DNA of 14,320 bases from an uncultured beta proteobacterium (GTDB lineage Bacteria > Pseudomonadota > Gammaproteobacteria > Burkholderiales > Burkholderiaceae_C). Below the pieces are notes generated by a model. That model ran no database searches and was not told the DNA's origin. It saw only the letters and a program-made list of their open reading frames with translations. The stretch is taken from assembly GCA_903914985.1 (NCBI GenBank), contig CAIWRE010000457.1:1-14320 (forward strand). Reading direction: 5' to 3'. A program made the translations under genes and the position numbers. Positions 1-6,977 of this stretch are shown in pieces. Each line of letters opens with the position of its first letter. The first letter of the stretch is position 1.

Positions 1-74
1 GACACAAACGCGATCAGCAATCCAGTCAACACGACTGCCTTGCGCGGGTCTATCACACGCCAAATGCGCCACAT
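1..74 (-). CDS. pufA: LH1 antenna alpha polypeptide, N-terminal part
   Basis: Only the first 24 codons lie in the window; the gene runs off the left edge. The visible start reads MWRIWRVIDPRK followed by a hydrophobic stretch (AVVLTGLLIAFV). This is the classic N-terminus of the light-harvesting 1 alpha polypeptide, a single-span inner-membrane protein that pairs with the beta polypeptide and binds bacteriochlorophyll a and carotenoid around the reaction centre. The pigment-ligating histidine would lie beyond the edge. The ATG at 74 is preceded by an AAAGGA ribosome site (82-87), directly after the stop of the upstream small gene, so the two are probably translated from one puf transcript. 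In most purple bacteria pufA follows pufB directly; here another gene intervenes. Identification rests on about 24 residues but is distinctive. Confidence 0.85.
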   Translation of the reverse strand, partial: MWRIWRVIDPRKAVVLTGLLIAFV

Positions 75-89
75 AGGAATTTCCTTTCG

Positions 90-314
90 TTAACTCAATC
101 CAGAAATAACGGTATACACAGCAGATTTCACGCCGGCCAAAGTGGTCGCCGATCCCTCCGCACCAGGTAGCCAGGTGCGCCAATTCAATGCCAACAACTG
201 TCCAACCACGGCGAGCGCCATGAACACACAAAAGACAAGCGCAAACATCATCCGTTCGCCGTGGAGACGGCTATCTGAGATGAAAGACTTGTCACTTTGT
301 TTTACTTGGGCCAT
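90..314 (-). CDS. unrecognised 74-residue single-span membrane protein between pufB and pufA
   Basis: I do not recognise this protein. It is 74 residues: a polar N-terminus (1-21, with K5, K9, R16, R21), one hydrophobic span (about 22-44) and a C-terminal tail with W45, W48 and P50, ending in a stretch (57-74) that could form a short helix. The ATG at 314 is chosen because a perfect GGAGG lies 5 nt upstream; a longer reading frame back to 398 would run into pufB. The gene sits 23 nt after pufB and 15 nt before pufA, same strand, so it is almost certainly in the puf operon and probably acts in the RC-LH1 core. From remembered family sequences, QLLALNWRTWLP (39-50) lines up without gaps with the HxxxLxxTTWFP region of LH2-type alpha chains, with Q39 in the histidine position. 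It has no second histidine pattern of a beta chain and does not match PufQ as I know it. PufX has a comparable plan (polar, one span, helical tail) without clear sequence similarity. A role as an extra antenna-like or ring-gap subunit, or an assembly factor, is inference. Confidence 0.8.
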   Translation of the reverse strand: MAQVKQSDKSFISDSRLHGERMMFALVFCVFMALAVVGQLLALNWRTWLPGAEGSATTLAGVKSAVYTVISGLS

Positions 315-319
315 ACATA

Positions 320-324
320 CCTCC
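320..324 (-). promoter_or_regulatory. strong ribosome binding site of the small gene between pufB and pufA
   Basis: On the minus strand the sequence reads GGAGG, then 5 nt, then ATG (start at 314). This is a full Shine-Dalgarno match at good spacing. It fixes the 74-residue start and argues that the gene is translated at least as efficiently as its antenna neighbours. Confidence 0.75.
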
Positions 325-337
325 GTTTTTGGTTTTT

Positions 338-481
338 TTAGAACCAGGGACGCCAGATCCACACCAGGCTGTGAGCGAAGAAAGCGCCCACAGCCCACAA
401 CAGGTAACCCTGTATGTAGTACTGGTGGAACTCTTGGGCTTCTTCGTCTGTCAGCCCTGAGGGGTTAGCTGCATCAGTCAT
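338..481 (-). CDS. pufB: LH1 antenna beta polypeptide
   Basis: This 47-residue protein has the LH1 beta signature: a polar N-terminus with TDEEAQEFH (11-19), a single hydrophobic span, and the pigment site A33-x3-H37 followed by LVWIWRPWF at the C-terminus. H37 should ligate the B875-type bacteriochlorophyll and H19 lies 18 residues before it, the normal spacing. The protein pairs with PufA in the ring around the reaction centre. The ATG at 481 is preceded by a GAGAGG ribosome site. An upstream in-frame extension to 556 is not expected for the family and lies in the puf leader. pufB is the first gene of the puf operon here, about 147 nt after bchZ. Confidence 0.93.
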   Translation of the reverse strand: MTDAANPSGLTDEEAQEFHQYYIQGYLLWAVGAFFAHSLVWIWRPWF

Positions 482-628
482 AGTTAGTGCCTCTCTCAAA
501 ACGCCTTGCGGCAACTCCCCGCACCCGGATGGGTACGGAACGGACTGCCGCAGCACGGGTGCCTTGGCAGATGGACCCCCGGACGAACCGGAGGATTGGA
601 CTGACGGACCATTGCATCTGCGCCGCTG
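482..628 (-). promoter_or_regulatory. puf leader / bchZ-pufB intergenic region
   Basis: This non-coding stretch between bchZ and pufB holds no convincing gene. It is GC-rich and contains long-range inverted repeats: GCACCCG (521-527) with CGGGTGC (556-562), and GCAGATG (567-573) with CATCTGC (615-621). Just before pufB the RNA can also form a small GCC-GCAA-GGC tetraloop hairpin. In purple bacteria this position often carries RNA structure affecting processing, or the pufB-proximal part of an operon leader. I see no clear -35/-10 pair; a puf promoter may lie inside bchZ. The function is inferred from position. Confidence 0.35.
521..562 (-). repeat. inverted repeat in the puf leader
   Basis: GCACCCG at 521-527 and CGGGTGC at 556-562 are exact 7-bp reverse complements separated by 28 nt. 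In RNA they could close a stem-loop about 40 nt upstream of the pufB start. There is no T-run after it, so it is not a standard terminator. In a GC-rich region a 7-bp match can arise by chance. Confidence 0.3.
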
Positions 629-2095
629 TCATGCATGCGCCGGCACACTGGCCTGCCCGAACAATTCGATAAATCTTTGCGCCTGAACTTGCGCGTCTCC
701 GCGCTCGCGCGCGTCTTTTTCTGCGTGGTCGCGCATGCGCTTCGCCGCAGAAATACGCACCAATACAGGCTGCTGCTCCAGCAGCTCTTCCATGGCGTAC
801 TGCGCCTCAGGTTCCCACGGCAACATGCCGTCCTGCACCGCCCTGCTCAAGCTGGCGTCGATCTTGTCCAGATCGGTACCCAGCGGCAAAATATGGAACA
901 GCGCATCAAACAATGCATTGCAAAATTCTTGGATGATGTAAGTGGCGCCGGCATAACCCATAAACGGAGTTCCGGTGTGACGGCGAATAATCGGCAAGGG
1001 GAAACTGGCCGGTATAAAGCTGGTCTTCATCATTCCGCCACCACCGCACTCGGCCAGGTAGATGCGCTCGTTGTAACTGCCGTAGAGGACCAAGGGCGTT
1101 TTTTCAGTCACCAGCTTTCGGACTTCCGCGTTGTCTGTTTTGGCACCTGCAATGCGTGATATCGCAAAGTTGCATGGCAAGCCCATTTCCTCTTCGAGAA
1201 AATGCCGGATACCGCGTGTGTAAGTCTCATTGGCCACCACACCAAAGTTGGCGGTGCCAAAAAAGTCTTGCGTCACCGAGCGCCACAAATCCCAGATCGG
1301 CTTGATGGTGCTATGCTTTTCGCGCTCAATAAAGGGCTCGGGGTCCAGGCCCAGCAATTCGCCCAATTTGCGCAAAAACTTGGTGGTGCTGTGCAGCCCG
1401 ATAGGTGCTTGCAAATAGGGGCGCTCCAGTGCTTCGCACAGCATGCGACCGAACTCGCGGTACATGCAAATGTTCACATCGGCTTCTACCAGGCGCGACA
1501 CATCGGCCAGGTGACTGCCCAGCGGGAACACCATATTCACTTCAGCACCTATGCCCTGCACCAGTCTGCGAATCTCTGCCAAATCGCTGGGTGAATTGAA
1601 GGTGCCATAGCTCGGCCCGATGATGTTGACGCGGGGACGCTCACCCGCTTTGCGCTCGCGCTCGGGAATATGGCGCAGTCCATATTGCTGCCATAACCAG
1701 TACATGGCGCGGTTGGCGCATTGCCATTGGTCTTCATCAATGGTGCGCGGCAGAAAACGCTGCAAATTGGTGCCTTCCGGCGTGACGCCTCCACCAATCA
1801 TTTCGGCGATGGATCCGGTGACCACCACCGCGGGCAAATCAGGATCCAGCGTTGCGTGGGCGCGGCGCATGGCGCCTTCTGTGCCTTCGCGGCCGAGTTG
1901 TTCTTCCGCAAGACCGGTGACAACGATAGGCAATTCATGGGGTGGCAATGCGTCGGTGTAATGCAACACAGAGGTCACCGGCAAGTTCTCACATCCAACC
2001 GGCCCGTCAATGACCACTTGCAGACCCTTGATGGCCGCAAATACATACACAGCGCCCCAATAGCCGCCGGCCCGGTCGTGGTCGAGCACTAGCAT
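629..2095 (-). CDS. bchZ: chlorophyllide a reductase subunit Z
   Basis: This is a catalytic subunit of chlorophyllide a oxidoreductase (COR), the nitrogenase-like enzyme that reduces ring B on the way to bacteriochlorophyllide a. BchY and BchZ form the NifDK-like part that receives electrons from BchX. The protein is 488 residues, about the expected size. C35, in the GPVGCENLP context, matches the BchZ cysteine reported to complete the [4Fe-4S] cluster with three BchY cysteines. Further typical segments are DPDLPAVVVTGSIAEMIGGG and the C-terminal region with MEELLEQQPVLVRISAAKRM. The ATG at 2095 has a GGAGG ribosome site. It follows bchY by 43 nt and ends the bchCXYZ block just before the puf leader. 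Confidence 0.95.
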   Translation of the reverse strand: MLVLDHDRAGGYWGAVYVFAAIKGLQVVIDGPVGCENLPVTSVLHYTDALPPHELPIVVTGLAEEQLGREGTEGAMRRAHATLDPDLPAVVVTGSIAEMIGGGVTPEGTNLQRFLPRTIDEDQWQCANRAMYWLWQQYGLRHIPERERKAGERPRVNIIGPSYGTFNSPSDLAEIRRLVQGIGAEVNMVFPLGSHLADVSRLVEADVNICMYREFGRMLCEALERPYLQAPIGLHSTTKFLRKLGELLGLDPEPFIEREKHSTIKPIWDLWRSVTQDFFGTANFGVVANETYTRGIRHFLEEEMGLPCNFAISRIAGAKTDNAEVRKLVTEKTPLVLYGSYNERIYLAECGGGGMMKTSFIPASFPLPIIRRHTGTPFMGYAGATYIIQEFCNALFDALFHILPLGTDLDKIDASLSRAVQDGMLPWEPEAQYAMEELLEQQPVLVRISAAKRMRDHAEKDARERGDAQVQAQRFIELFGQASVPAHA

Positions 2096-2138
2096 CGTGC
2101 ACCTCCAGCAGCGGTGTTGTACGCGGCAAGGACCCGTG

Positions 2139-3701
2139 TCATACCATGGCCTCCGCTTTGCGTTTCTTGGCCTGTTTTTCTAAGAGTCGGCGGGTTTCGG
2201 CTTTGAACTCCGGGCGCTCCTGGGGAAGTCCTTGCGCGCTCTCCCAAACGCCTGTGGCGTGGCCGCTGCCTGCATCGCTAAAGAATGCTTTCATTTCTTC
2301 GAAGCGCGATTTGTTTCCGATGGCCGCATTGATCACCTGGGCCAAGGACCCTGCGCCTGCCGGCCCCATCAAGGGACGCGCTGAAATCAAATTGGTGAAG
2401 TACAAACCGGGAATACTCAGTTCCTTGGCTGCCTGAACCACGGGGGTGGTGCCGATGGCCAGGTCAGGCTTCCATTCGTGCATCGCAGCCAGATCCTGCT
2501 CTAAAGAGGCGCGGTATTGCACATGCACGCCGTGCGCTTGGAGCCACTGGCAATCTGATTCGCTCCACGCGGTGCGCGGACAGGCGGTTCCCACGTACCG
2601 CAGATCCGCACCGCTTTCCACCAGCAAGCGTGCGACCAACAGCTCAGAACCTTCATAGCCGCTGAGCGTGATGCGTCCTTTGATGGGCATGCGCGCAAGG
2701 CCGGCCTTGATGGCAGGCAGCATGATGTTTTTCACCGCGTCAATCCGGACCTGGGGCACGTTGGCGGCGTTGCCAATGGCTTGCAACCAGGCTTCGGTGC
2801 CATCGTGGCCAACGGGCGCCGAACCAACGACGGGGCGACCTGCAGCCTCAAACTCCCGGATGCTGGCGGTATAGAAAGGATGAATCGCGCCGACCACTGC
2901 ACAGTCCAACGCCGCATACAACTCGCGCCACTCGCGCGTCGGAACGACGGGGCCCGCGGCCAAGCCCATGGGCTCCAGCATGCGTCCGATGATCACCGGA
3001 TCGGCGGGGAACATTTCTCCCAGCAATGCCACTGTGGGCTTGTCAGCGCGCCCGGTGCGCGGTGCTTGCACCGGCCCTGCCAAAATTTCTTCGCGGGCGA
3101 ACTTGAGCATCGCGCCAGCCAACACATCTTTGGCTTCTGCGTGGGTCGGAACACCAAAGCCTGGCACATCGATGCCAATAATGCGCACGCCGTTGATTTC
3201 TTTGGGCAGCAACTGCAAGGGCACGCCACTGGCCGTTGGCACACACAAATTGATAATCACTATGGCGTCGTAGTTGGCGGGGTCCGCCTGCTGGTACACC
3301 GATTCGCGGATGTCTTCGAACAACTTTCCGGTCACCAAACTCTCGGAGTTGAACGGCACATAGCCCACGCTGCGCTTGGCGCCATAAAAATGTGACGTAA
3401 AGGTCAAGCCGTACACGCAACACGCTGAGCCCGACAAGATGGTTGCCGTGCGGCGCATCCGCAAACCGACGCGCAAGGATCCGAAGGCCGGGCACATGCT
3501 TTGCGGCTGGTCATGAGGCCCCGCTGCCGGATCCACCGGATAGTCCTTGGCGTATTGGGCGAGCACCTCCGACTTTCCAGAGGCCTTGGCTGCTGCCAGC
3601 ATTTTTTCTCCGCCCGCATGGCATCCCATGCCATCGCCTTCGATGGACGTGCCGGCACCCGAGGATGCTGTTGCGCTAACAATGGGGATGGTTTTGCTCA
3701 T
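2139..3701 (-). CDS. bchY: chlorophyllide a reductase subunit Y
   Basis: This is the second NifDK-like subunit of COR. It is 520 residues from the ATG at 3701; a longer open frame back to 3839 is only bchX sequence read in another frame. Cysteines at 70 (SMCPAFG), 95 (GSACCVYG) and 153 (INLCVP) fit the three BchY ligands of the intersubunit [4Fe-4S] cluster, with BchZ C35 as the fourth. Their mutual spacing equals the spacing I remember for the characterised Rhodobacter enzyme (62, 87, 145). An extra adjacent cysteine, C94, is present. The start lies 22 nt after bchX, with only a weak ribosome site, which suggests translational coupling. The acidic/serine-rich N-terminus (1-25) is variable in the family. 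Function is confident. Confidence 0.94.
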   Translation of the reverse strand: MSKTIPIVSATASSGAGTSIEGDGMGCHAGGEKMLAAAKASGKSEVLAQYAKDYPVDPAAGPHDQPQSMCPAFGSLRVGLRMRRTATILSGSACCVYGLTFTSHFYGAKRSVGYVPFNSESLVTGKLFEDIRESVYQQADPANYDAIVIINLCVPTASGVPLQLLPKEINGVRIIGIDVPGFGVPTHAEAKDVLAGAMLKFAREEILAGPVQAPRTGRADKPTVALLGEMFPADPVIIGRMLEPMGLAAGPVVPTREWRELYAALDCAVVGAIHPFYTASIREFEAAGRPVVGSAPVGHDGTEAWLQAIGNAANVPQVRIDAVKNIMLPAIKAGLARMPIKGRITLSGYEGSELLVARLLVESGADLRYVGTACPRTAWSESDCQWLQAHGVHVQYRASLEQDLAAMHEWKPDLAIGTTPVVQAAKELSIPGLYFTNLISARPLMGPAGAGSLAQVINAAIGNKSRFEEMKAFFSDAGSGHATGVWESAQGLPQERPEFKAETRRLLEKQAKKRKAEAMV

Positions 3702-3723
3702 GGTGGACAGCGGCTGGGAGGCG

Positions 3724-4737
3724 TCAGACTTCGTCGTAGACCACTTCAAGCGTAGGCTTGGTGTTTTCCGTCCGGCCACACATGTCGAACTGGGTTGCAG
3801 GCTCCAGCACCACGTCGCGGCCGACGGCAGAAGCGGCAAAAAGGCCCAGCAACTGGTCTTGCGTCAGCGGCTTGGGACGAACGGGCTGCGACTCTGCGAC
3901 GTTGGCCGCCAGCTCAGCAAACATCGGACCCCAGACGGAGTCGGGCCGGCCGATGATTTCGTAGCTTGCGCTCTTGCGACGGATATCCTCGTTGGCCGGA
4001 ATGGTCGACAAGACCGGAATGCCCACATGGGTCGCAAACTGCGCCGCTTCCCCGGTGCCATCGTCTCGATTGATCACCATGCCGGCGACGCCCACATTCC
4101 CGCCGAGTTTGCGGAAGTACTCCACCGCTGAGCACACGTTGTTGGCAACGTAAAGCGACTGCAAATCGTTGCTGGCCACCACAATTACTTTTTGGCACAT
4201 GTCGCGGGCAATCGGCAGTCCAAAGCCGCCGCAAACCACGTCGCCCAGGAAGTCGAGCAGCACGTAATCAAAGCCCCACTCGTGGAAGCCGAGTTTTTCC
4301 AACAGCTCAAAACCGTGGATGATTCCGCGCCCGCCACAGCCGCGCCCCACTTCGGGGCCGCCGAGCTCCATGGCGTACACACCATCGCGCTTAAAGCAGA
4401 CATCGCCGATCGACACCGCCTCGCCGGCAAGCTTCTTTTTCGATGAGGTCTCAATGATGGTCGGGCATGCGCGACCACCGAACAAGAGGCTGGTGGTGTC
4501 ACTTTTGGGGTCACAGCCAATGAGCAAGACTTTCTTGCCCTGCTGCGCCATCATGTAACTCAAATTGGCCAGCGTGAAGCTTTTGCCAATTCCGCCCTTG
4601 CCATAGATCGCAATGATTTGGGTTTCTTTGGTGACTTCCGAGGTGCTGACCGGTGCCGGCTCAATGGCTGCCTCGGTGCGCAAAATATCGCGCATGAACT
4701 GAACCGGAGCTGATGCGGGAATTGAACTCACACTCAT
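3724..4737 (-). CDS. bchX: chlorophyllide a reductase iron protein subunit X
   Basis: This is the NifH-like ATP-dependent reductase of COR; the homodimer carries one [4Fe-4S] cluster and delivers electrons to BchYZ. The protein is 337 residues. The P-loop GKGGIGKS lies at 46-53, the switch region CDPKSD at 75-80, and the cluster cysteines at C134 (GRGCGG) and C169 (DVVCGG). The ATG at 4737 is preferred over an upstream TTG at 4752 because it makes an ATGA overlap with the bchC stop and has GGAG about 9 nt upstream. The N-terminal extension of about 40 residues before the P-loop is typical of BchX compared with BchL and NifH. It is co-transcribed with bchC and bchY. Confidence 0.96.
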   Translation of the reverse strand: MSVSSIPASAPVQFMRDILRTEAAIEPAPVSTSEVTKETQIIAIYGKGGIGKSFTLANLSYMMAQQGKKVLLIGCDPKSDTTSLLFGGRACPTIIETSSKKKLAGEAVSIGDVCFKRDGVYAMELGGPEVGRGCGGRGIIHGFELLEKLGFHEWGFDYVLLDFLGDVVCGGFGLPIARDMCQKVIVVASNDLQSLYVANNVCSAVEYFRKLGGNVGVAGMVINRDDGTGEAAQFATHVGIPVLSTIPANEDIRRKSASYEIIGRPDSVWGPMFAELAANVAESQPVRPKPLTQDQLLGLFAASAVGRDVVLEPATQFDMCGRTENTKPTLEVVYDEV

Positions 4738-5672
4738 GCTATTTGTCTCCAATCTAGAACCATCTTCAAACAGTCAGAGTCACCAAACGCGGTGCGGTAA
4801 GCCAGATCGGCCTGGGTCGCTTCCTCGTGGTGGGTAACCAAGCCATCGAGCGACAAGCGGCCTTGGCCCGCCAGCGCGATCACCGCAGCCAAATCGGGCG
4901 GCGACCATTGCGCTGCGATACGGATGCGCGCCTCACGCATGAAGGCGGGCGGGAACACAAAAGACAGGGGGGCCTCATAAAAGCCGGCCAACACCACTTC
5001 ACCGCCCGGCGCCAACCGGCTGATGAGTTCATCCAGCATGGAGGCGGCTCCGCTCACATCACAAATGCATTTGTAATTGCGCTTGTTGTCGGTGGCTGGA
5101 TCGATCACCTCATAGCCCACAGCGCCACCACGCCGTGCAGGATTGGTATCCCATACGACAGGCGAACCACCCGCCAGCACCGCCAGACGGGCAATCATGC
5201 GACCCAGGACTCCGTGACCCACAATCAGGTCCGGCTGGCGCAGACCCGGCGCGCTGTGCGCGTGGTACGCCGTGGCAGCCAACGCAAACAAGACGCCGCG
5301 TTCAGCCAACGACTCTTCGATGGGAAGGGCGCGTGCCCCAGGCACAATCAACCGCGATGCCGAACCACCAAAAAGGTTGCGGGCATCTTGAAAGCATTGG
5401 GAGCCAGGCACATACACCCGGGCACCCACGCTCGTCGACGCATTCTCACCGGCAGCTACGACGCGACCGACGGTTTCATAGCCGGGCACCAAGGGGTAAC
5501 CCATTCCCGGAAAAGCGGGCATGGTTCCTTCCCACAGCATACGTTCGGTACCGGTGCTGATACCACTGAATTCAACCTTGACCAGCACGTCCTCCGGCCC
5601 CATGACAGGGAGCGTCAAAGAGCCCAAATTCAGCGATTTGGGCTCTTGGAAAACGATGGCGTTAGCTTGCAT
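4734..5672 (-). CDS. bchC: bacteriochlorophyllide 3-hydroxyethyl dehydrogenase
   Basis: BchC is an NAD(P)-dependent medium-chain-type dehydrogenase that oxidises the 3-hydroxyethyl group of bacteriochlorophyllide to the 3-acetyl group. The protein is 312 residues, with an N-terminal catalytic-like fold (GYETVGRVVAAG at 64-75) and a Rossmann nucleotide site VGHGVLG at 151-157. It is the first gene of the bchC-X-Y-Z run, and its stop overlaps the bchX start by 4 bp. The start lies 25 nt after the crtF stop. Directly upstream are two PpsR-type motifs and an FNR-type box, so bchC should have its own redox-controlled promoter although crtF read-through is also possible, as in the crtEF-bchCXYZ-puf superoperon of Rhodobacter. 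Confidence 0.93.
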   Translation of the reverse strand: MQANAIVFQEPKSLNLGSLTLPVMGPEDVLVKVEFSGISTGTERMLWEGTMPAFPGMGYPLVPGYETVGRVVAAGENASTSVGARVYVPGSQCFQDARNLFGGSASRLIVPGARALPIEESLAERGVLFALAATAYHAHSAPGLRQPDLIVGHGVLGRMIARLAVLAGGSPVVWDTNPARRGGAVGYEVIDPATDNKRNYKCICDVSGAASMLDELISRLAPGGEVVLAGFYEAPLSFVFPPAFMREARIRIAAQWSPPDLAAVIALAGQGRLSLDGLVTHHEEATQADLAYRTAFGDSDCLKMVLDWRQIA

Positions 5673-5675
5673 ATG

Positions 5676-5693
5676 TGTATGATTACATTGACA
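5676..5693. promoter_or_regulatory. PpsR/CrtJ-type operator, bchC-proximal copy
   Basis: The sequence is TGTATGATTACATTGACA, an exact match to the TGT-N12-ACA consensus of the aerobic photosynthesis repressor PpsR/CrtJ. It ends 4 nt before the bchC start codon. A second exact match begins 8 bp further upstream, the same spacing as the tandem operators known at bchC in Rhodobacter. Binding is inferred. Confidence 0.8.
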
Positions 5694-5701
5694 TTGATCA
5701 A
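5688..5701. promoter_or_regulatory. FNR/FixK-type box between the two PpsR motifs at bchC
   Basis: TTGAC-ATTG-ATCAA is one mismatch from the symmetric FNR/FixK box TTGAT-N4-ATCAA. It fills the 8-bp gap between the PpsR motifs and overlaps the inner end of one. FnrL controls several tetrapyrrole genes in purple bacteria. A shared site would let oxygen-sensing activator and repressor compete. The site lies within an ACATTGATCAATGT perfect palindrome (5691-5704), part of which may reflect PpsR symmetry instead. Confidence 0.5.
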
Positions 5702-6930
5702 TGTACAGAATTATTTACATTTATTTTGTCAAAGTCGGGAAAACCCTTACATTTGCGACCAATCAGGATTTGCGTCTGCAAGGGCATGTGGTTGGGCACG
5801 ACTTCCAAGTGGCCAAAGCCCGCCTCGGCCATCATGGCCATCAGCTCGCCTGGGGTACGCAGGCGCCCCGCACCCATGGCCAGCAAGTAGAAGTGGAAAT
5901 ACGCGTCACCTTGCGGCGCATCACCCGGCTCTTGCGCCATCGGTTCAGACAAGAGCAGAGTTCCGCCGGGGGGCAATGCTTGATAGATGGCGGCCAAGAG
6001 AGTGCGCACGTCAGCATCCGGATGGTCGTGGGCCACGCGGATCAGCGTGACCAGGTCAGCACCCCGGGGCAGCGGGTCTTCCAGAAAGCTTCCCGGGCGG
6101 GCCTGCGCACGCTGGCCTAAGCCCTGACGTGCGAAGTTGGCCTGTGCCAGGGCGGCCACCTCCGGCAAGTCAAACAAGCGAAGCTGAAGGTGCGTGGCAT
6201 GCGAACTCAAACGCGACAGAAAAGTGCCCTGGCCACCACCCACATCGAGGACACAGCGATGATCGTCAAAGCGGTAGCTCGCCAGTATTTCGTCCACCAC
6301 AAAGGGCTGTGAGGCTGACATCAGATTGGAGTAGCGTTCGTATTTCTCGGCTTGCGCCTGAGCCACCTGAGCCGCTTGCACAGACTTCGCTTCCGCGTCC
6401 AAGCTGTAGGGCCAGTAGTGCGCCATGGCGCCCGGCTCGACAGGCCCTTGCAACATGGCCACCGGGTCTTGCATGTCCTGGTAGAGCACAGCATGGTGCT
6501 CTACCATGGCGCGAATTCCCGCGTGACCCGCAACCGGCCCACCCAAGGGACCCAGCCCGTAACGGCCCTCGCTGCGCAAATTGAGCAAGCCCAGCGCCAA
6601 TGCCGACTGCAGCAAGCGCTGCAGGCCTGCCGGGGGCAACTTGGTCCATTGCGCCAATTCATCCAGGCTGCGGGGCCGCTCAGCCACCGTCTCCAAAATA
6701 CGCAGTCGAACGCAGGCCAGCAGCACCTGGGAATACACAAAGCCCGCCATCAGGTCAAACACCTGGCGAGCACGGCGGCGCGTGACCCACCGCGTCAGAG
6801 GATTGGCAACACTCCAGCGGTACAGCGCCGCACTGGTCATGCAGCGGTCCACCAGAGCGGCGATCCGGTCGGCAAGCGGGGATTTGCGTTGGTGGGCCGG
6901 CGTTTGCGCAGCCAAGTCCAGTGTTCTCAT
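5698..6930 (-). CDS. crtF: hydroxyneurosporene-type carotenoid O-methyltransferase
   Basis: CrtF transfers a methyl group from S-adenosylmethionine to the 1-hydroxyl of acyclic carotenoids (spheroidene/spirilloxanthin branch). The protein is 410 residues from the ATG at 6930, preceded by an AAAGA-like ribosome site. An N-terminal helical dimerisation and winged-helix part (about 55-130) is followed by the SAM motif VLDVGGGQGTF (227-237), RVAHDHPD (298-305, with the usual catalytic-histidine region) and GGTLLLSEPM (322-331). The start lies 47 nt after crtE, so the two form an operon. The last codons (about 404-410, INVNNSVH) lie over the PpsR and FNR motifs of bchC, so the 3' end doubles as control DNA and its asparagine-rich, AT-rich tail differs from the rest of the gene. 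An upstream in-frame start at 7023 would overlap crtE and is unlikely. Confidence 0.9.
   Translation of the reverse strand: MRTLDLAAQTPAHQRKSPLADRIAALVDRCMTSAALYRWSVANPLTRWVTRRRARQVFDLMAGFVYSQVLLACVRLRILETVAERPRSLDELAQWTKLPPAGLQRLLQSALALGLLNLRSEGRYGLGPLGGPVAGHAGIRAMVEHHAVLYQDMQDPVAMLQGPVEPGAMAHYWPYSLDAEAKSVQAAQVAQAQAEKYERYSNLMSASQPFVVDEILASYRFDDHRCVLDVGGGQGTFLSRLSSHATHLQLRLFDLPEVAALAQANFARQGLGQRAQARPGSFLEDPLPRGADLVTLIRVAHDHPDADVRTLLAAIYQALPPGGTLLLSEPMAQEPGDAPQGDAYFHFYLLAMGAGRLRTPGELMAMMAEAGFGHLEVVPNHMPLQTQILIGRKCKGFPDFDKINVNNSVH
5702..5719. promoter_or_regulatory. PpsR/CrtJ-type operator, upstream copy at bchC
   Basis: TGTACAGAATTATTTACA matches TGT-N12-ACA exactly and is separated from the next copy by exactly 8 bp (5694-5701). 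It lies inside the end of crtF. A -35-like TTGACA reads on the minus strand at 5727-5732, so this operator covers the likely -10 zone, although no good -10 hexamer is visible at standard spacing. Confidence 0.8.
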
Positions 6931-6977
6931 GTGCGGGTTTCTTTCAAAAAGCCAGCTGACGAAGGCGTTGGTTCTGT

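Noticed and set aside
90..314. Identification of the small puf gene as pufQ or pufX
   Set aside because: PufQ normally lies before pufB and PufX after pufM; the position and the residues seen do not fit either, so no symbol is given.
3702..3839. 46-residue N-terminal extension of bchY
   Set aside because: It overlaps the bchX 3' coding region in another frame, has no BchY-like sequence, and the ATG at 3701 fits the family start.
4827..6050. 407-codon open frame on the plus strand
   Set aside because: It lies antisense to bchC and crtF, crosses their junction and operators, and has no recognisable domain; GC-rich antisense frames are common here.
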